Below are positions 24,313 to 35,296 of a DNA stretch of 64,000 bases, one piece after another. The stretch is from assembly GCF_040954645.1 (NCBI RefSeq), contig NC_092803.1, positions 119,491,461-119,555,460 on the forward strand. Reading direction: 5' to 3'. How positions within the stretch are numbered: position 1 is the first letter of the stretch; every line of letters starts with the position of its first letter. The stretch is from Diabrotica undecimpunctata. Taxonomy: Eukaryota > Arthropoda > Insecta > Coleoptera > Chrysomelidae. The translations under genes and the position numbers were made by a program. The notes under the pieces are model-generated. The model worked only from the letters and a program-made list of their open reading frames with translations, was not told the origin of the DNA and searched no databases.

Positions 24313-24870
24313 ATGACAATTTCATCTCAGAAAACTAAAACAATAGTAGTCAGCAAAGAACCAACTAGATGTAAAATAGAAATTGATGGCATCAGTATTG
24401 AACAAATAATGAAAATAAAATACCTGGGAATTACACTGTCTAGCTACGAAGACCTGGAAAAAGAAATGAGAGATCAAGTACTAAAAGCAAATAGACTGGC
24501 AGGATGCCTTAATAACACTATATGGCTAAACAGACACATTAACACTGAGATGATATCAATTTATAAAGCCAGTGTAAGACAAATAATGACATATGCCTCA
24601 GAAACAAGACCCGACACAGCCACAACGCAAATAATAATGGAAACGGCAGAGATGAGAGTACTGCGAACAATTATAGGAAATGCGCTGAGAAATCAAAAGA
24701 GAAGTGATGACATTAGAAGAAAATGTAACGTAAAGTGTATAAATGAATTTACACAAAATAGAAAAAAAGAATGGAATAATCACATAAGCAGAATGGAGGA
24801 GACCCGTGACGTCAAAATTGGAAGAGATAAGTCACGAATCGGCAGAAGAAGTATCAAAAAAATGAAGTGA
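24313..24870 (+). pseudogene. LINE-B pol C-terminal segment, second copy
   Basis: This 185-codon frame restarts at MTISSQKTKTIVVSK, already present at 24027, and then runs through IKYLGITLSSYEDLE, RQIMTYASETRPDT, TAEMRVLRTIIGNALR and WNNHISRMEETRDVK to a basic end. It is the thumb and C-terminal domain of the same LINE family. The earlier copy at 24027-24300 lacks most of the YLG to MTYA interval. The order of the two copies suggests a chimera formed by recombination or template switching between differently deleted copies, not a functional arrangement. Confidence 0.8.
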
Positions 24871-24950
24871 TAACCTTCCATAGAGGTATTATTCCACCAA
24901 TGAACAAGTAGGTAAAGTTGCTTATAAAGAGAAATAATAACAAGAAAAAA

Positions 24951-26849
24951 AAGTAACATCTCTCAGATAAATAAGCGGAACAACAGAAACTGAGTATAAA
25001 CGTGAAATTCCAGAATTAACATTAAATAAATTACCGCAAATCGTACGAACTGAAATAAGTGTTATTTTCTGCTCATATATATAATAAAAACTATATTTAA
25101 ACCAAGTGACAGAAAAAAAATTATATATACATTTACTTCTAAATGATTAAGGTCTATAAAATTATTATTAAAGTTAAAGCTTATACAAGCGAAAAAGTTT
25201 TTAAAACAATTAGACCGAACATAATATCATAACTGTAAAACATAATATATACTGAAACAATAAAGAAATAGATATGTTTAGTGGTTATGAAAGCTTGTCG
25301 TCTGCCATGAATTTTATTACAGAATCAAGTTACCAATACCATAAGACACCAAAATATTTTGTCTGAGTAATGACTTACTACGATAAAAAGAAATAGAATA
25401 CTTTTATAATACACAACGTTATAAAGGTGAAACTTATTATTCCTGGTAATAGAACTCCAACATGGTTCTCCTGTAAATTGTAAAACTTATTCTTAGATTA
25501 AAACGACAACCTTCTTAGTATTCAGGTACAAGATACCGTCCACAAGTATGTGATTATGTGTACTTGCCAGTATTCTTTTAAAAGAGATTAATAAAATTCG
25601 CCCGTAGCGATTAATTTACCATTTGATTATAATTAGCATTTAAAAACGAAATTTTCACCTTTCATACAAACATCGATAGTTTTTAGCTTTGGATGTATTT
25701 GAGTCACATCTTGCTGTAGCAGAGTTATCCTAAAAAGTTTAATTTTATGCACAATTATCACATTTGCTCTGGAAATCACGTATAAATATACATTGTTAAA
25801 AATTGTGTAGATTTATCAATTTAAAACGTTCTTTTTCGTCCTCTGAATCTTCATTTCCATTCGTTCCTATCTAAGCACATGTTATCCACAAGGTACTTCT
25901 TCATTTTTTATTCACTATTTTTTTTGCTATGGATTTCCTCATTTTATTTATTCATATCGTTCTCACTCATAACACATATTGGGTAGTTCATTGTTTCATT
26001 AAACTTTTTCTGTATATATCCGTATCATATAAGTTTTCTAGTTATTATAGCGTATATAGTGTATGTTAATTCCATTGTATTTCTTATATTTTCAATATTA
26101 ATTCTTTCCAATCAAGATTTTCGAGCAGCTCTGAACCATTGGCCCATTTTTGTTGCTTTTTTCACTGTTTCTCCTTTCTTTTAACTACAACTTTTCTCCA
26201 CGTTGATCGGTCTTCTACATATCTGCAATCAAATGAAATATTAACTTTTTGATATATCCGATTTTGTGTCCGATCTAGCTTAGTCGTTAAAATTTATTCT
26301 CCTGGACAATATCATTATAAGAGCTTTCTTCATTCAGTATCTGTTCTTAATCTATACGGATTTGTAGCATTATACTAATAAGGCCTTATTTGTTTTATTC
26401 GTTCTTCCTAATTTGCATCAATATATTAAAATAGGTCTGAAGTTTGTATTATGCTCTTTATTCCTTCAGTGACGGTATTATTAACTGTGTTTATTGATCC
26501 AATAATATTTAAGTGTTCCATACTTTCGAAATTACAGTTGTAGATTAAAACGTCAAACAAAATGTAAAAACCTATTCATATTTTGTGATACAAAATCTTC
26601 AATTTCAATATTGAATATTCTTAATAAATGTATAATCTAATATTTAAGCCTGTTTATGTTTTACAGACTTGGAAAACACTAGACAGACAAATATTTATTC
26701 CTTTATGTACTAGGTTCTAAAAAAAGTGTACTCAAAACAAATAAATATTATCTACCAAGTGTTTTATTCCAGTTTCATATGAAAGCACCAGATATTAGAT
26801 ATGTATTATAAATTTCGTCATAGGTGCAAATTTGAGATAAAAACCAAAT
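24951..26849. other. AT-rich stretch without recognisable features
   Basis: About 1.9 kb of AT-rich DNA. I see no coding blocks, terminal inverted repeats or tandem structure. Confidence 0.5.
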
Positions 26850-27035
26850 GATAGAGCATATAGTGAAATATAAATATCTTAGAATAGCTGTATCGAGCGA
26901 GGATAAGATAAGGTTATTGATGAGGAAAAAAAGACCTATCGCTGAGGAAGTGAAAAAGTAATTGGCAAACGCAAATGAAATATGCATTACAATCTATCAT
27001 GATACACATATATTCGTACTGCAGAAACAAGACAA
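26850..27035 (+). pseudogene. LINE pol C-terminal fragment
   Basis: The plus strand reads VKYKYLRIAVSSEDKIR, resembling the YLGxxxSS block after the reverse transcriptase in LINE families A and B, followed by broken words ending near a RTAETRQL-like stretch. It is a short decayed fragment just upstream of the longer family A copy. Confidence 0.5.
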
Positions 27036-27075
27036 TTAATAAACACGTTAAGGGAATCTTAATAATAAGCAAAAT

Positions 27076-28111
27076 TTAACTTTTAGTATACAGAAGAAAT
27101 AATGATATGCAGAAGAAACACAAATTAAAAAACGTTATCCACTTATTGTACGCAAGAGAGATACCTCTAGGAAAAATTAAAACGACCGAAAATATATACC
27201 AAAATAACACAATAAAAGTAAAAGTAGAACAAGAACCAACCGACCCTAATAGAGCTGACAATGGGATAAGACAGGGATATTTCCTGAGTCCTCTATTGTT
27301 TAACCTGATTATGGATGAAATAATAAAAAAGTAAGAACTAAAAAACGATACCAAATGGAAGAAAAACAAATTAAAATTGCTGTGCAAACGACGCAATACT
27401 ACTCTTTCAAAATGAAGATGGTTTACAACGTGTGCTGCACCAATTTCATATAACTGCCAGAAAATTTAACATGTTAATTTCCCCAAAAGAGACAAAATTC
27501 ATGGTTACAACAGCAAATTTACTAAGATGTTAATTAGAGCTGAAAGGTCAGATAATAGAACAAGTGATGGAGTTTAAATATCTAGCCATCACATTATCTA
27601 GCTACGGAAGCTCGAAACTGAAGTGGAAGATCCAGTGAATAGAGCAAACAGAGCCGCAGGCTGCCTAAATGAAACAATATGAAGCAATAAAACTATCGGG
27701 AAAGAAACGAAAGGCAGAATTTACAAAACAGTCATCAGACCAATGACATACGCCGCAGAAACAAGACCTGACACAGAGAGGACAAAAAGGATATTAGAAA
27801 CAGCAGAGATGAAAACATTTAGAAAAATTGATGGTAAGACACTATGGGACAGAGCTAGAAGTACAGATATACGACGTAGATGCAAGATGAAGAAGATCAA
27901 GAACTGGTTAAGAAATAGAAGAGTAGAATGGAACGATCATATAAGCCGAATGACAACAAATAGAGTAGTAAAGACGGCAAGAGACGGCCAACCCGTAGGA
28001 AGACGATCAGTAGAAAGATCACGAAAACGATGGAACGGCAACTTACTGGAGGCACACTGAAAAATGACAGTCATGTCTATATAAATAGAAGAAGAAGAAG
28101 AAGAAGAAGAT
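27076..28111 (+). mobile_element. 5'-truncated LINE (family A) with GAA tail
   Basis: This copy starts within the polymerase: a frame at 27107-27334 includes NVIHLLYAREIPLGKIKTTENI, then GIRQGYFLSPLLFNLIMDEII. The active-site region lies out of frame near 27380-27400 (a CANDAILLFQ-like reading, where YADD is expected). A frame at 27743-28060 covers MTYAAETRPDT, TAEMKTFRKIDGKTLW, RRVEWNDHISRM and a basic end. The element stops in repeated GAA at 28085-28111. Its last ~180 bp is the block found in every monomer of the satellite at 1-8301, and its body matches the longer unit at 8302-9884. It is therefore a dispersed relative of the satellite's source. Confidence 0.85.
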
Positions 28112-28156
28112 ACACAGGATAAACATTAAAATTGCTGCAAGAAAGATAAAATAAAT

Positions 28157-28262
28157 CAGTCATATTAATGTAGAATAGCAGAGGACAGAGTGTTTAGAGA
28201 AAATAATGAATCAGTCATATTAATGTAGAATAGTAGAGGACAGAGTATTTGTCATAGCTTTG
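28157..28262. repeat. 54-bp tandem duplication
   Basis: TCAGTCATATTAATGTAGAA starts at 28157 and again at 28211, followed in both copies by a GAGGACAGAGT word. Two units, slightly diverged, just downstream of the LINE-A tail. Confidence 0.85.
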
Positions 28263-29169
28263 GACAAGTACCCAATTAAAAAAAGAACACAGGTCGTTCA
28301 AAAAAGACGGAACTCTAAAAAGAAAATAGAATAGATTTAAAAAAATAAAAGCATAAACATGTCTTTTCCTACTTTTTTAATATTGAAAATACGTAAATAG
28401 AACATTGAATTAAAATGTAATCTTTGATAATCTGTGATAAACCCATCACCTGAACAGTGGCACCGATATATGTAGTTGAAATTGTTTACACTTATTTTAA
28501 CTGTTTATTTTGTTATTATCTAGATATGAGTTGCGACCGATATCACAAACTTATTTATTTTTCACAAAGAGGCTCTTTATTACCTAAACTTATTACTATA
28601 CAAATCTGATTCGAAATATCGTCAAAAAGTAATACACGGCATGTAAAATTTAAATTTTTAATTAAAAGTAAAAGATTAGGCATTACTTATGGGATTCAAA
28701 GAACGCGCGTTAAGGAAGATTGAAGTACTTATAAGATCACCGCAATCGGGCATACCTCGGGTAATGATTAATTAATTAATCGGCTAATTCTTCAGTCACC
28801 CCTTTAATATGATTTTGTCAAATTGGTCCTTTTTAGGACCAACTATTCTAATAACCTATGTCTATAACTGTTAAGGGTATATCTAGAGATCAAAAAACTT
28901 TACTTTACTTAAACTTATCAGACATATGAGCTAAACACGAATATAACTTATTTCTAGTGCAGGAAATACATATAGGGCCTAACCTAGGGTATTTGGTATA
29001 TAACTGATCGCTGAAAACCACATCATAGATATAGACATGCTATTTCTGTCGCAAAAGAAGCAAAGAATAACTTAAAGTAAGAAAGGACAAAACCAGTCAG
29101 CCGAGAGAACCTTTTAACGATGTTGAGCTTGGATCCACCATCTACATATTTAATGAAAAATAATACAAC
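28263..29169. other. AT-rich stretch without supported gene
   Basis: No coding or repeat structure that I can support, apart from simple TTAA-type runs near 28770. Confidence 0.45.
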
Positions 29170-29970
29170 TACCGACATTGAGGATCTGAGCACAAAGCTT
29201 ATTACGAAACCTGGACCAAAAACACTCTACAATGGCTTATCCGGATGATGAACAACTGTATTCAAATTATGGAGATACCCAAAATTTATAGACAAGCCAA
29301 AGTTGTTACCTTGCTTAAACCTGGCAAAAAAAGACGGATACGAAAAATATCCGGTATTAGGGGTGGTATTTTTCAATCTAAATGCCGCTTACGACACCTT
29401 AAATTACAGAATATTTCTCCAAAAACTATATGATATCCCCTTAGATAACAAGCTCACTTACATTGTCTGCGTATGCCAATATAAGAAAATATTATTTGTA
29501 TCACTCACTGGTAAGAGTAGCAGATGAAGAACGGTCTTGCTTGGGGTAGCATAAAGGCACCTACACTGTATAACATTTACACAAACAAACGATCCATACC
29601 GGTAGATACTAGGACTTCTATTATATAGACGATACACCTATTATTGCAAATAAAAATAAACTATGAATCAATTTTCAGCCAAAATCCCTGAAAAACTCGT
29701 GGGTGCTCCTTCAATTTCCTCAACATAGACGTTTTCACAAAACTGAACATCCAATCTTGTCATAAAATCATTGAACTTCCTATAAATTCCTTGAAAATAG
29801 TTTGTATCACACCGGGTCAGTCACAGATTATTGTTTAAAACTAAAAGATAAATTGAGGACCAGAAATAATATTCTTCGCAAGCTTGTCAGCTAAAAATGA
29901 GGCGCACGTCCTTCCGCCCTTAAAACATAGACGCTTGTACTATATGCTTCTGCTGCCGAATATACCTTGT
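29170..29970 (+). pseudogene. LINE reverse transcriptase relic (Jockey/I-like)
   Basis: In shifting frames the plus strand gives IPKIYRQAKVVTLLKPGKK, the fingers motif of many insect LINEs. It is followed by VVFFNLNAAYDTLNYRIF, motif A with D replaced by N at the first catalytic position, and LTGKSSRxR. A decayed GSIKAPTLYNIYTNxxS lies where QGSVLAPTLFNIYTND is expected. A YADD remnant may lie near 29625. Further on, RNNILRKL and GAHVLPPLKH resemble the downstream region of the same class. The missing SYRPISLL segment and several stops show internal deletion. It is dead. Confidence 0.65.
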
Positions 29971-30764
29971 TAGACAAATAAACCATTCTTTCTTTTTGTG
30001 CACACTACTACCCATTTTAACACAAAAATATCTATTGTAGTTATTTTGAGATAACCTTCTATCGAGATATCACATGTAGTACACAAATAAGACCAGAACT
30101 AAAATATTAAAAAAGCTTTATACAATATACCGCAGAAGATTGGATAAAATAAAAGTAGTTTTTATTATTCAGATGCTTACATAAAATGTGCAAAGACACT
30201 CACGTAAACAAAATATATTACGAAATTTCTGTAATTAAAAAAAACATCAAGTTCGGCATTGGACTAATAAAATTATATTAAATGAAAAAACAACATCTTT
30301 AAAAATACAGAAAAAATAAAATTTTCTATGCAAGCGAACATTCCATTTAATAATAAGCCCAAATCCTTTTGTATCTTCATACCTGTTTTTTAAAGAACCA
30401 GTTACATTTTAGTACGTAGTTATACCAGGTAATATGATATCCTCTGTTACACAGTGTTATGCGTATGACATTCCACTGTCTACAAACACTAGATAAAAAT
30501 AAGGAGCCCATATAAACCGTTCAGTGTATATGTTGAAAATATACGGTATAATCGCACAGTTGCCAAACTCTCAGAGCTTAGTTAAACCGATAAACGTATG
30601 GTTCAAATATACAATGAAGAAGATCTGAACGACCCCTATAATATATACACGTGAACTAAGCGATATACATTTATGATACAGGGGTATTTACGGGCTCCAA
30701 AAAATTTTTATAAATTATTAAACTCTACATGCTGATGAATCGACTGAACCAATATTACGGAATT
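29971..30764. other. AT-rich stretch without supported gene
   Basis: No motif, tandem repeat or inverted termini that I can support. Confidence 0.45.
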
Positions 30765-31036
<272 letters not shown>

Positions 31037-31338
31037 TTTTTTTTTTTTGTGGCATTGACTTTCGTCATTCAGCCAGTCTCGAAAGGTTATAATATATTCC
31101 TTAAAAAAGTATACACAGATAAGTACAGATTATTTCTCTCAGACAAATGCACAGCGATATCCCTAAAACGAAATAGACGAATAATTAATAGAAGAACACG
31201 TCGAAGGAAAATACAAGGACACTCGCTTCTCGTCTAGGGGTCCGTCAAGACATTTATTTTAACAGACAAACAATACTGGACCACGGATAAGGTATTGTTA
31301 CATATAGGATAAACAAAGGGTACAAGTCTAATCCTATA

Positions 31339-31366
31339 CTCGCTCATGAAAATTTTCATGAACGAG
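31339..31366. repeat. Palindrome in the LINE 3' region
   Basis: TCATGAAAATTTTCATGA at 31344-31361 is a perfect 18-bp palindrome. CTCG and CGAG flank it at 31339 and 31363, extending the fold with small mismatches. It lies just past the ORF2 stop. Confidence 0.7.
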
Positions 31367-31374
31367 TACCAGAT

Positions 31375-34300
31375 TTATAAAGCTATGCATGTGTCTGACA
31401 AAAATTCTATAATTAAATTATATATTGTTACAGAACCTATGGCTAACAAAGACTGTATATTATATGGAGCGTATGTATTGCATTTAGTTAATTTTGTATA
31501 CAGGGAGTTTGAATGCTGAATAAATTTAGGACATTCAAAGAAGATGTGATCGAGGTCACCTAGCTTGCCGCAATGTTTGCAACTATCATCATCGATGACT
31601 TTAATTTTAAATAAATGGCATGGGTAGCATGCATGTCCAAAGCGTATTCGATTTATAGTAGTAATATATTTACGAGGAGCTTTGAAATTCTGAAACCAGG
31701 TTGTTTGAGGTAGAGTTGGTTGTATAGAGGTATACCTTTTATGGTTTGTAAAACAGTAATGTTTCCATTGCTCTTTCCATCTAAGTTGCTGATTTTTTTT
31801 GAAAATCGTAGTAACATCTGATGTGTTAAGCATATATTTCAACGTAGAGCCAGTTGTTACACTCATTTTAGCCAAGTGATCTACATATTCATTGTGTTTG
31901 AGACCAATATGTGCTTTGACCCAAATAGATTTTATGTTGACTCCAGTCGATGATAAATGATACAATCGGTCTTTTATTTCAAATATGTAGGGGTTGCTAA
32001 ATGTTGAGGGTAATTCAATGTTTTTTATGCTCTGCAAAACTGAAAGGCAATCTGACAGAATTAAGATATGTCTATTACAGGTGTTTTTAACATATATTAG
32101 AGCTTCAAGTATAGCTATTGATTCCGCTGAAAAGATTGAAAATTCATATGGTAGTTTATACTTGAATTCTACGTTTGTAGCAGGTAAAAAGTATGCGCAT
32201 CCAGTCCCTTCTGTTGTTTTTGATGCGTCCGTGTATATTACTGTGGCTTCCCTATAATCCTGCAATAGAGATATTAGAAGATTGCTACTCATAATGGTGT
32301 TCTCACTATAAGTGGGTATTATAACCTGAGTTCTGTGGAATAAAGAATAGTAGTCTAAGCTTCTGTCAACCGAGTCCAATTTCTTGAAAAAAATAGGATT
32401 ATTCTGTAATGCCATGCATAAAGGCGGGGAAGGTTTTTTCTCCCAATATTTGTTTGTAAGATCTGACTCGTTAAGTTGACGGACACTTGAAAATAACTGG
32501 GAGTTAGTTAATAGAATTTTAAGAAGGCTTTTTTCACTTAAAAAATTTCTTCTATTTTCCAGGGGTAGCTCAGCGGCTTCAACATATAAGGGTTGTATAG
32601 GGGTTGATCTCATAGCACCCAAACATACTCTCATAATAGAATTTTGAAACGTGTCGATTTTTCTTAAAAGGTTCTTAGAGGCGGAACCATAAAGAGTAGC
32701 ACCGTAATCTAGAATAGATCGTATATATGCGCGATAAAACAACAAGGATGTTTCTACATCGCAACCCCACCACGTTTTAGTTGTCATTCTGAGGAAATTG
32801 CTGCCTTTGTTACATCTATCAAGCATATACTCTATGTGTTGTCTCCAAGTTAACTTCTTATCCAAAATAAGGCCTAGATATTTGACATGATTTTGAAGCT
32901 TAAAACATTGATCGTTCAGAATGATATTTTCATTTGTAGGAATGTTGTGTCTTGTGAAGATAGATACTACTGATTTTTCTATAGATAGATTGAGACCATT
33001 CTCTAAGAACCATGAAAAAAGGGATTCACATACTTTGCTAAGGCTTTGTATACAGGTTTCATATTTTTTGTTTTCTGTATAGATGCAGAAATCGTCGGCA
33101 TACTGTACGATTTTGAATGAACTGTTATTTATTTGGATGTTATGTATGTCAGAGCTGTATATATTGAATAAGATTGGAGATAAAACTGAGCCTTGTGGTA
33201 TACCTTGATAATTATATCGCGGTCCAATTAGCTTGTTATTATAATCTCTTACATAGATGATCCTCTTTGTGTAAAATCCAATTATTGTATCCACGAATGC
33301 GATTGGCATATGAAATAAATTAACCATTTTATTTCTTAAAGTTGACAAGCAAACTGATTCGTATGCTCCCTCAATATCCAAGAATAGTCCTGTTAAATAG
33401 TTGTTTCTGGTTAAGGTATTTTGTACATCTACCACAATGGTTGTTAGAGCATCTAGTGTTCCAAAGCTTCTTTTATAACCAAACTGATTTTCTGGTAGCA
33501 AATTATTTTTTTGTAACCACCAATCCAGTTTAAATTTTATGAGTCTCTCTAGAGTTTTAAAAACACAGGAAAGTAACGATATTGGTCTGTATGAATTTGC
33601 AATATTTGGATCTTTACCAGACTTTAGGATAGGAACCACAATGGCGTTTTTAAATGAATCAATAACGATGTTATTTTGAATGATGTCATTAAATACCTGT
33701 AACAGCAGATCTTTAGCGGCTCTTGGTAGGTTGATTAACATAGGGTATTTGATTTGATCAATCCCTGGGGAGGTATTATTGCAATTTTTGAGAGCGAAAT
33801 CTAATTCAGATTTAGTGAAAGGTTTCAACAAAAAGTGATTGGATTGGTGACTTTGTTCGGATTGGTTAGAGAAATATTGAACCCAGGGAGGAGAAACTTT
33901 ATTAAAGAAGTCATCTAAAACTTCATTGCTGAAAGGTTTTATACTATTCTGCGGTTTTCGATTCATTTTGTTGGCCTGTGACCATATTTGCTTAGCAGAG
34001 GTATTTTTGTTTAAATTGGAGCACCATTTGATCCAACTGGATTTAGCTTTTTGCTTCAACTGCTTTTTTGTTCGAGCAGTAACTTCCTGACATTTTAAGT
34101 AATTATCAAAACTCGATGAAAGTTTGTAAGCTTTTAAAGCCTTTTTTCTTTCATTAATTATAATATCACATTCAGGGTCCCACCATGGTGGTGGGGGACG
34201 ATTTTTGAGTTTAAGAATTTTATATTGAGGGATAGATTTTGAAGCAGATTCATTAATACAGTTAATAAGAAAATTATAATTTTCGTAAGTGTTTAAAGAG

Positions 34301-34974
34301 ATACTATAGTTGACAAACATGTTTTCTATTAAGGATGTATAAAGTGACCAATTGGCTTTATTGATATTCCATTTGCTTTTTGGATAAATTGTTTCATGTG
34401 ATGTGTTAGTTGTGGAAAGGTTCATGGTTATAGCAAAATGATTTGACCCTAAGGTATCTGAAGATACGGACCAGGAAACTTTACTGGCTAGATTAGCTGT
34501 ACAGAGAGAAATGTCAATCATAGATTTCTGAGTACCATATTTGGAAAGATATGTGGGTTCCCCATTATTCAAAATAATAAGATCTAGGTCCTCGACACTG
34601 CTGACGATTTGATGACCTGCAGCATCATTGTGCAGTGAGCCCCATAAAGAGTTATGAGCATTCATATCCCCTCCAATTATACAAGGTGATGTAACTTGAG
34701 AGAAGATATTTTTCCAATCATCTTTAGAAGTATGGACTTTAGGAGGCCTATACACAGACAAGAAACTTAATTCTAAATTGTTAAATTTAACGGAGATGCC
34801 ACAAACTAAAATTTTATCATTGAAATTTTTAGTAATATTAACTTGACAGAATGAGATAGAAGTTTTAATCAAAATTGCTACACCGGCATATCCATCGTAT
34901 CTATCCTGGCGGATTATATTATAACCTTTGAATATATAGTTTTGATTTGGTTTGAACCATGTTTCACTTAACAA
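31375..34974 (-). CDS. LINE ORF2: endonuclease, reverse transcriptase, RNase H
   Basis: The 1199-codon frame is counted here from a TTG at 34974. The APE endonuclease continues with LLSETWF, VYRPPK, GGDMNAHNSLWGS and SDTLGSNHF. A PPPPWWDPEC motif begins the linker. The polymerase shows SYRPISLLSCVFKTLERL, GLFLDIEGAYESV (motif A), GIPQGSVLSPILFNIYSSD and QYADDFCIY, with YADD at residues 625-628. The RNase H domain follows, with IYTDASK, FSAESIAILEAL, LILSDCLSVLQ and KAHIGLKHNEYVDHLAK. A CxxC-x8-H-x4-C finger lies near the C-terminus. The real frame continues upstream of 34974 without an ATG, through LRILQWNGRS (the endonuclease start), to a stop at 35179-35181. No internal break is visible, so the enzyme may be intact. 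Confidence 0.92.
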   Translation of the reverse strand: MLSETWFKPNQNYIFKGYNIIRQDRYDGYAGVAILIKTSISFCQVNITKNFNDKILVCGISVKFNNLELSFLSVYRPPKVHTSKDDWKNIFSQVTSPCIIGGDMNAHNSLWGSLHNDAAGHQIVSSVEDLDLIILNNGEPTYLSKYGTQKSMIDISLCTANLASKVSWSVSSDTLGSNHFAITMNLSTTNTSHETIYPKSKWNINKANWSLYTSLIENMFVNYSISLNTYENYNFLINCINESASKSIPQYKILKLKNRPPPPWWDPECDIIINERKKALKAYKLSSSFDNYLKCQEVTARTKKQLKQKAKSSWIKWCSNLNKNTSAKQIWSQANKMNRKPQNSIKPFSNEVLDDFFNKVSPPWVQYFSNQSEQSHQSNHFLLKPFTKSELDFALKNCNNTSPGIDQIKYPMLINLPRAAKDLLLQVFNDIIQNNIVIDSFKNAIVVPILKSGKDPNIANSYRPISLLSCVFKTLERLIKFKLDWWLQKNNLLPENQFGYKRSFGTLDALTTIVVDVQNTLTRNNYLTGLFLDIEGAYESVCLSTLRNKMVNLFHMPIAFVDTIIGFYTKRIIYVRDYNNKLIGPRYNYQGIPQGSVLSPILFNIYSSDIHNIQINNSSFKIVQYADDFCIYTENKKYETCIQSLSKVCESLFSWFLENGLNLSIEKSVVSIFTRHNIPTNENIILNDQCFKLQNHVKYLGLILDKKLTWRQHIEYMLDRCNKGSNFLRMTTKTWWGCDVETSLLFYRAYIRSILDYGATLYGSASKNLLRKIDTFQNSIMRVCLGAMRSTPIQPLYVEAAELPLENRRNFLSEKSLLKILLTNSQLFSSVRQLNESDLTNKYWEKKPSPPLCMALQNNPIFFKKLDSVDRSLDYYSLFHRTQVIIPTYSENTIMSSNLLISLLQDYREATVIYTDASKTTEGTGCAYFLPATNVEFKYKLPYEFSIFSAESIAILEALIYVKNTCNRHILILSDCLSVLQSIKNIELPSTFSNPYIFEIKDRLYHLSSTGVNIKSIWVKAHIGLKHNEYVDHLAKMSVTTGSTLKYMLNTSDVTTIFKKNQQLRWKEQWKHYCFTNHKRYTSIQPTLPQTTWFQNFKAPRKYITTINRIRFGHACYPCHLFKIKVIDDDSCKHCGKLGDLDHIFFECPKFIQHSNSLYTKLTKCNTYAPYNIQSLLAIGSVTIYNLIIEFLSDTCIAL

Positions 34975-35178
34975 CGCTATATCAATGTTTTCAGCTGTTA
35001 AAAAATGAACTAAACTATTTTTATTGGATGCAACGGACCTTCCGTTCCATTGTAAAATTCTCAGAGTTGTTTGTCCTTGGAAAACCTTATTTACTGAAGA
35101 TGTCCTCCAACATCTGATTCTAACGAATAAGTAAAAAGTGGTATAATAAAATAAGTGAAAACATTCATATTTGTTTTT

Positions 35179-35296
35179 TTAATAGTGCATTTTGATCTTG
35201 GATTAATGTTTAAATAAGAAATACTGCCAGAAAAAAGTTCCATTTGAATTACATAATTTAGATAAATAATTTTGATTTTGATATATGCTAAGAATT
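35179..35296 (-). other. ORF1-ORF2 junction, no ATG found for ORF2
   Basis: Reading upstream in the ORF2 frame from 34974, the frame stays open to a TAA at 35179-35181 with no ATG on the way. The only in-frame ATG nearby (35188-35190) lies behind that stop, separated by an A-rich run. ATGs in the other two frames near 35164-35168 meet stops before the endonuclease. ORF2 may use reinitiation, a non-AUG start or frameshifting, or the start was lost in this copy. Confidence 0.6.

Larger units (their letters stand above)
21738..24950 (+). mobile_element. Degenerate near full-length LINE (family B)
   Basis: A GC-richer leader at 21738-21860 is followed by a broken pol frame that runs to about 24870 and a short 3' region to about 24950. 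In order there are ALNVKSLQQSRKLQK-like words near 21975, an endonuclease block MGDFNARVGND at 22347, IIDYIL near 22540, a basic linker to 23060, the start of the reverse transcriptase with RKAAGQDEIPNEY near 23255, the palm motifs to 24060, and a basic C-terminal domain. Several frameshifts and stops separate these blocks. The 3' part occurs twice (24010-24300 and 24313-24870). The family is related to the LINE at 27076-28111. Confidence 0.85.
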
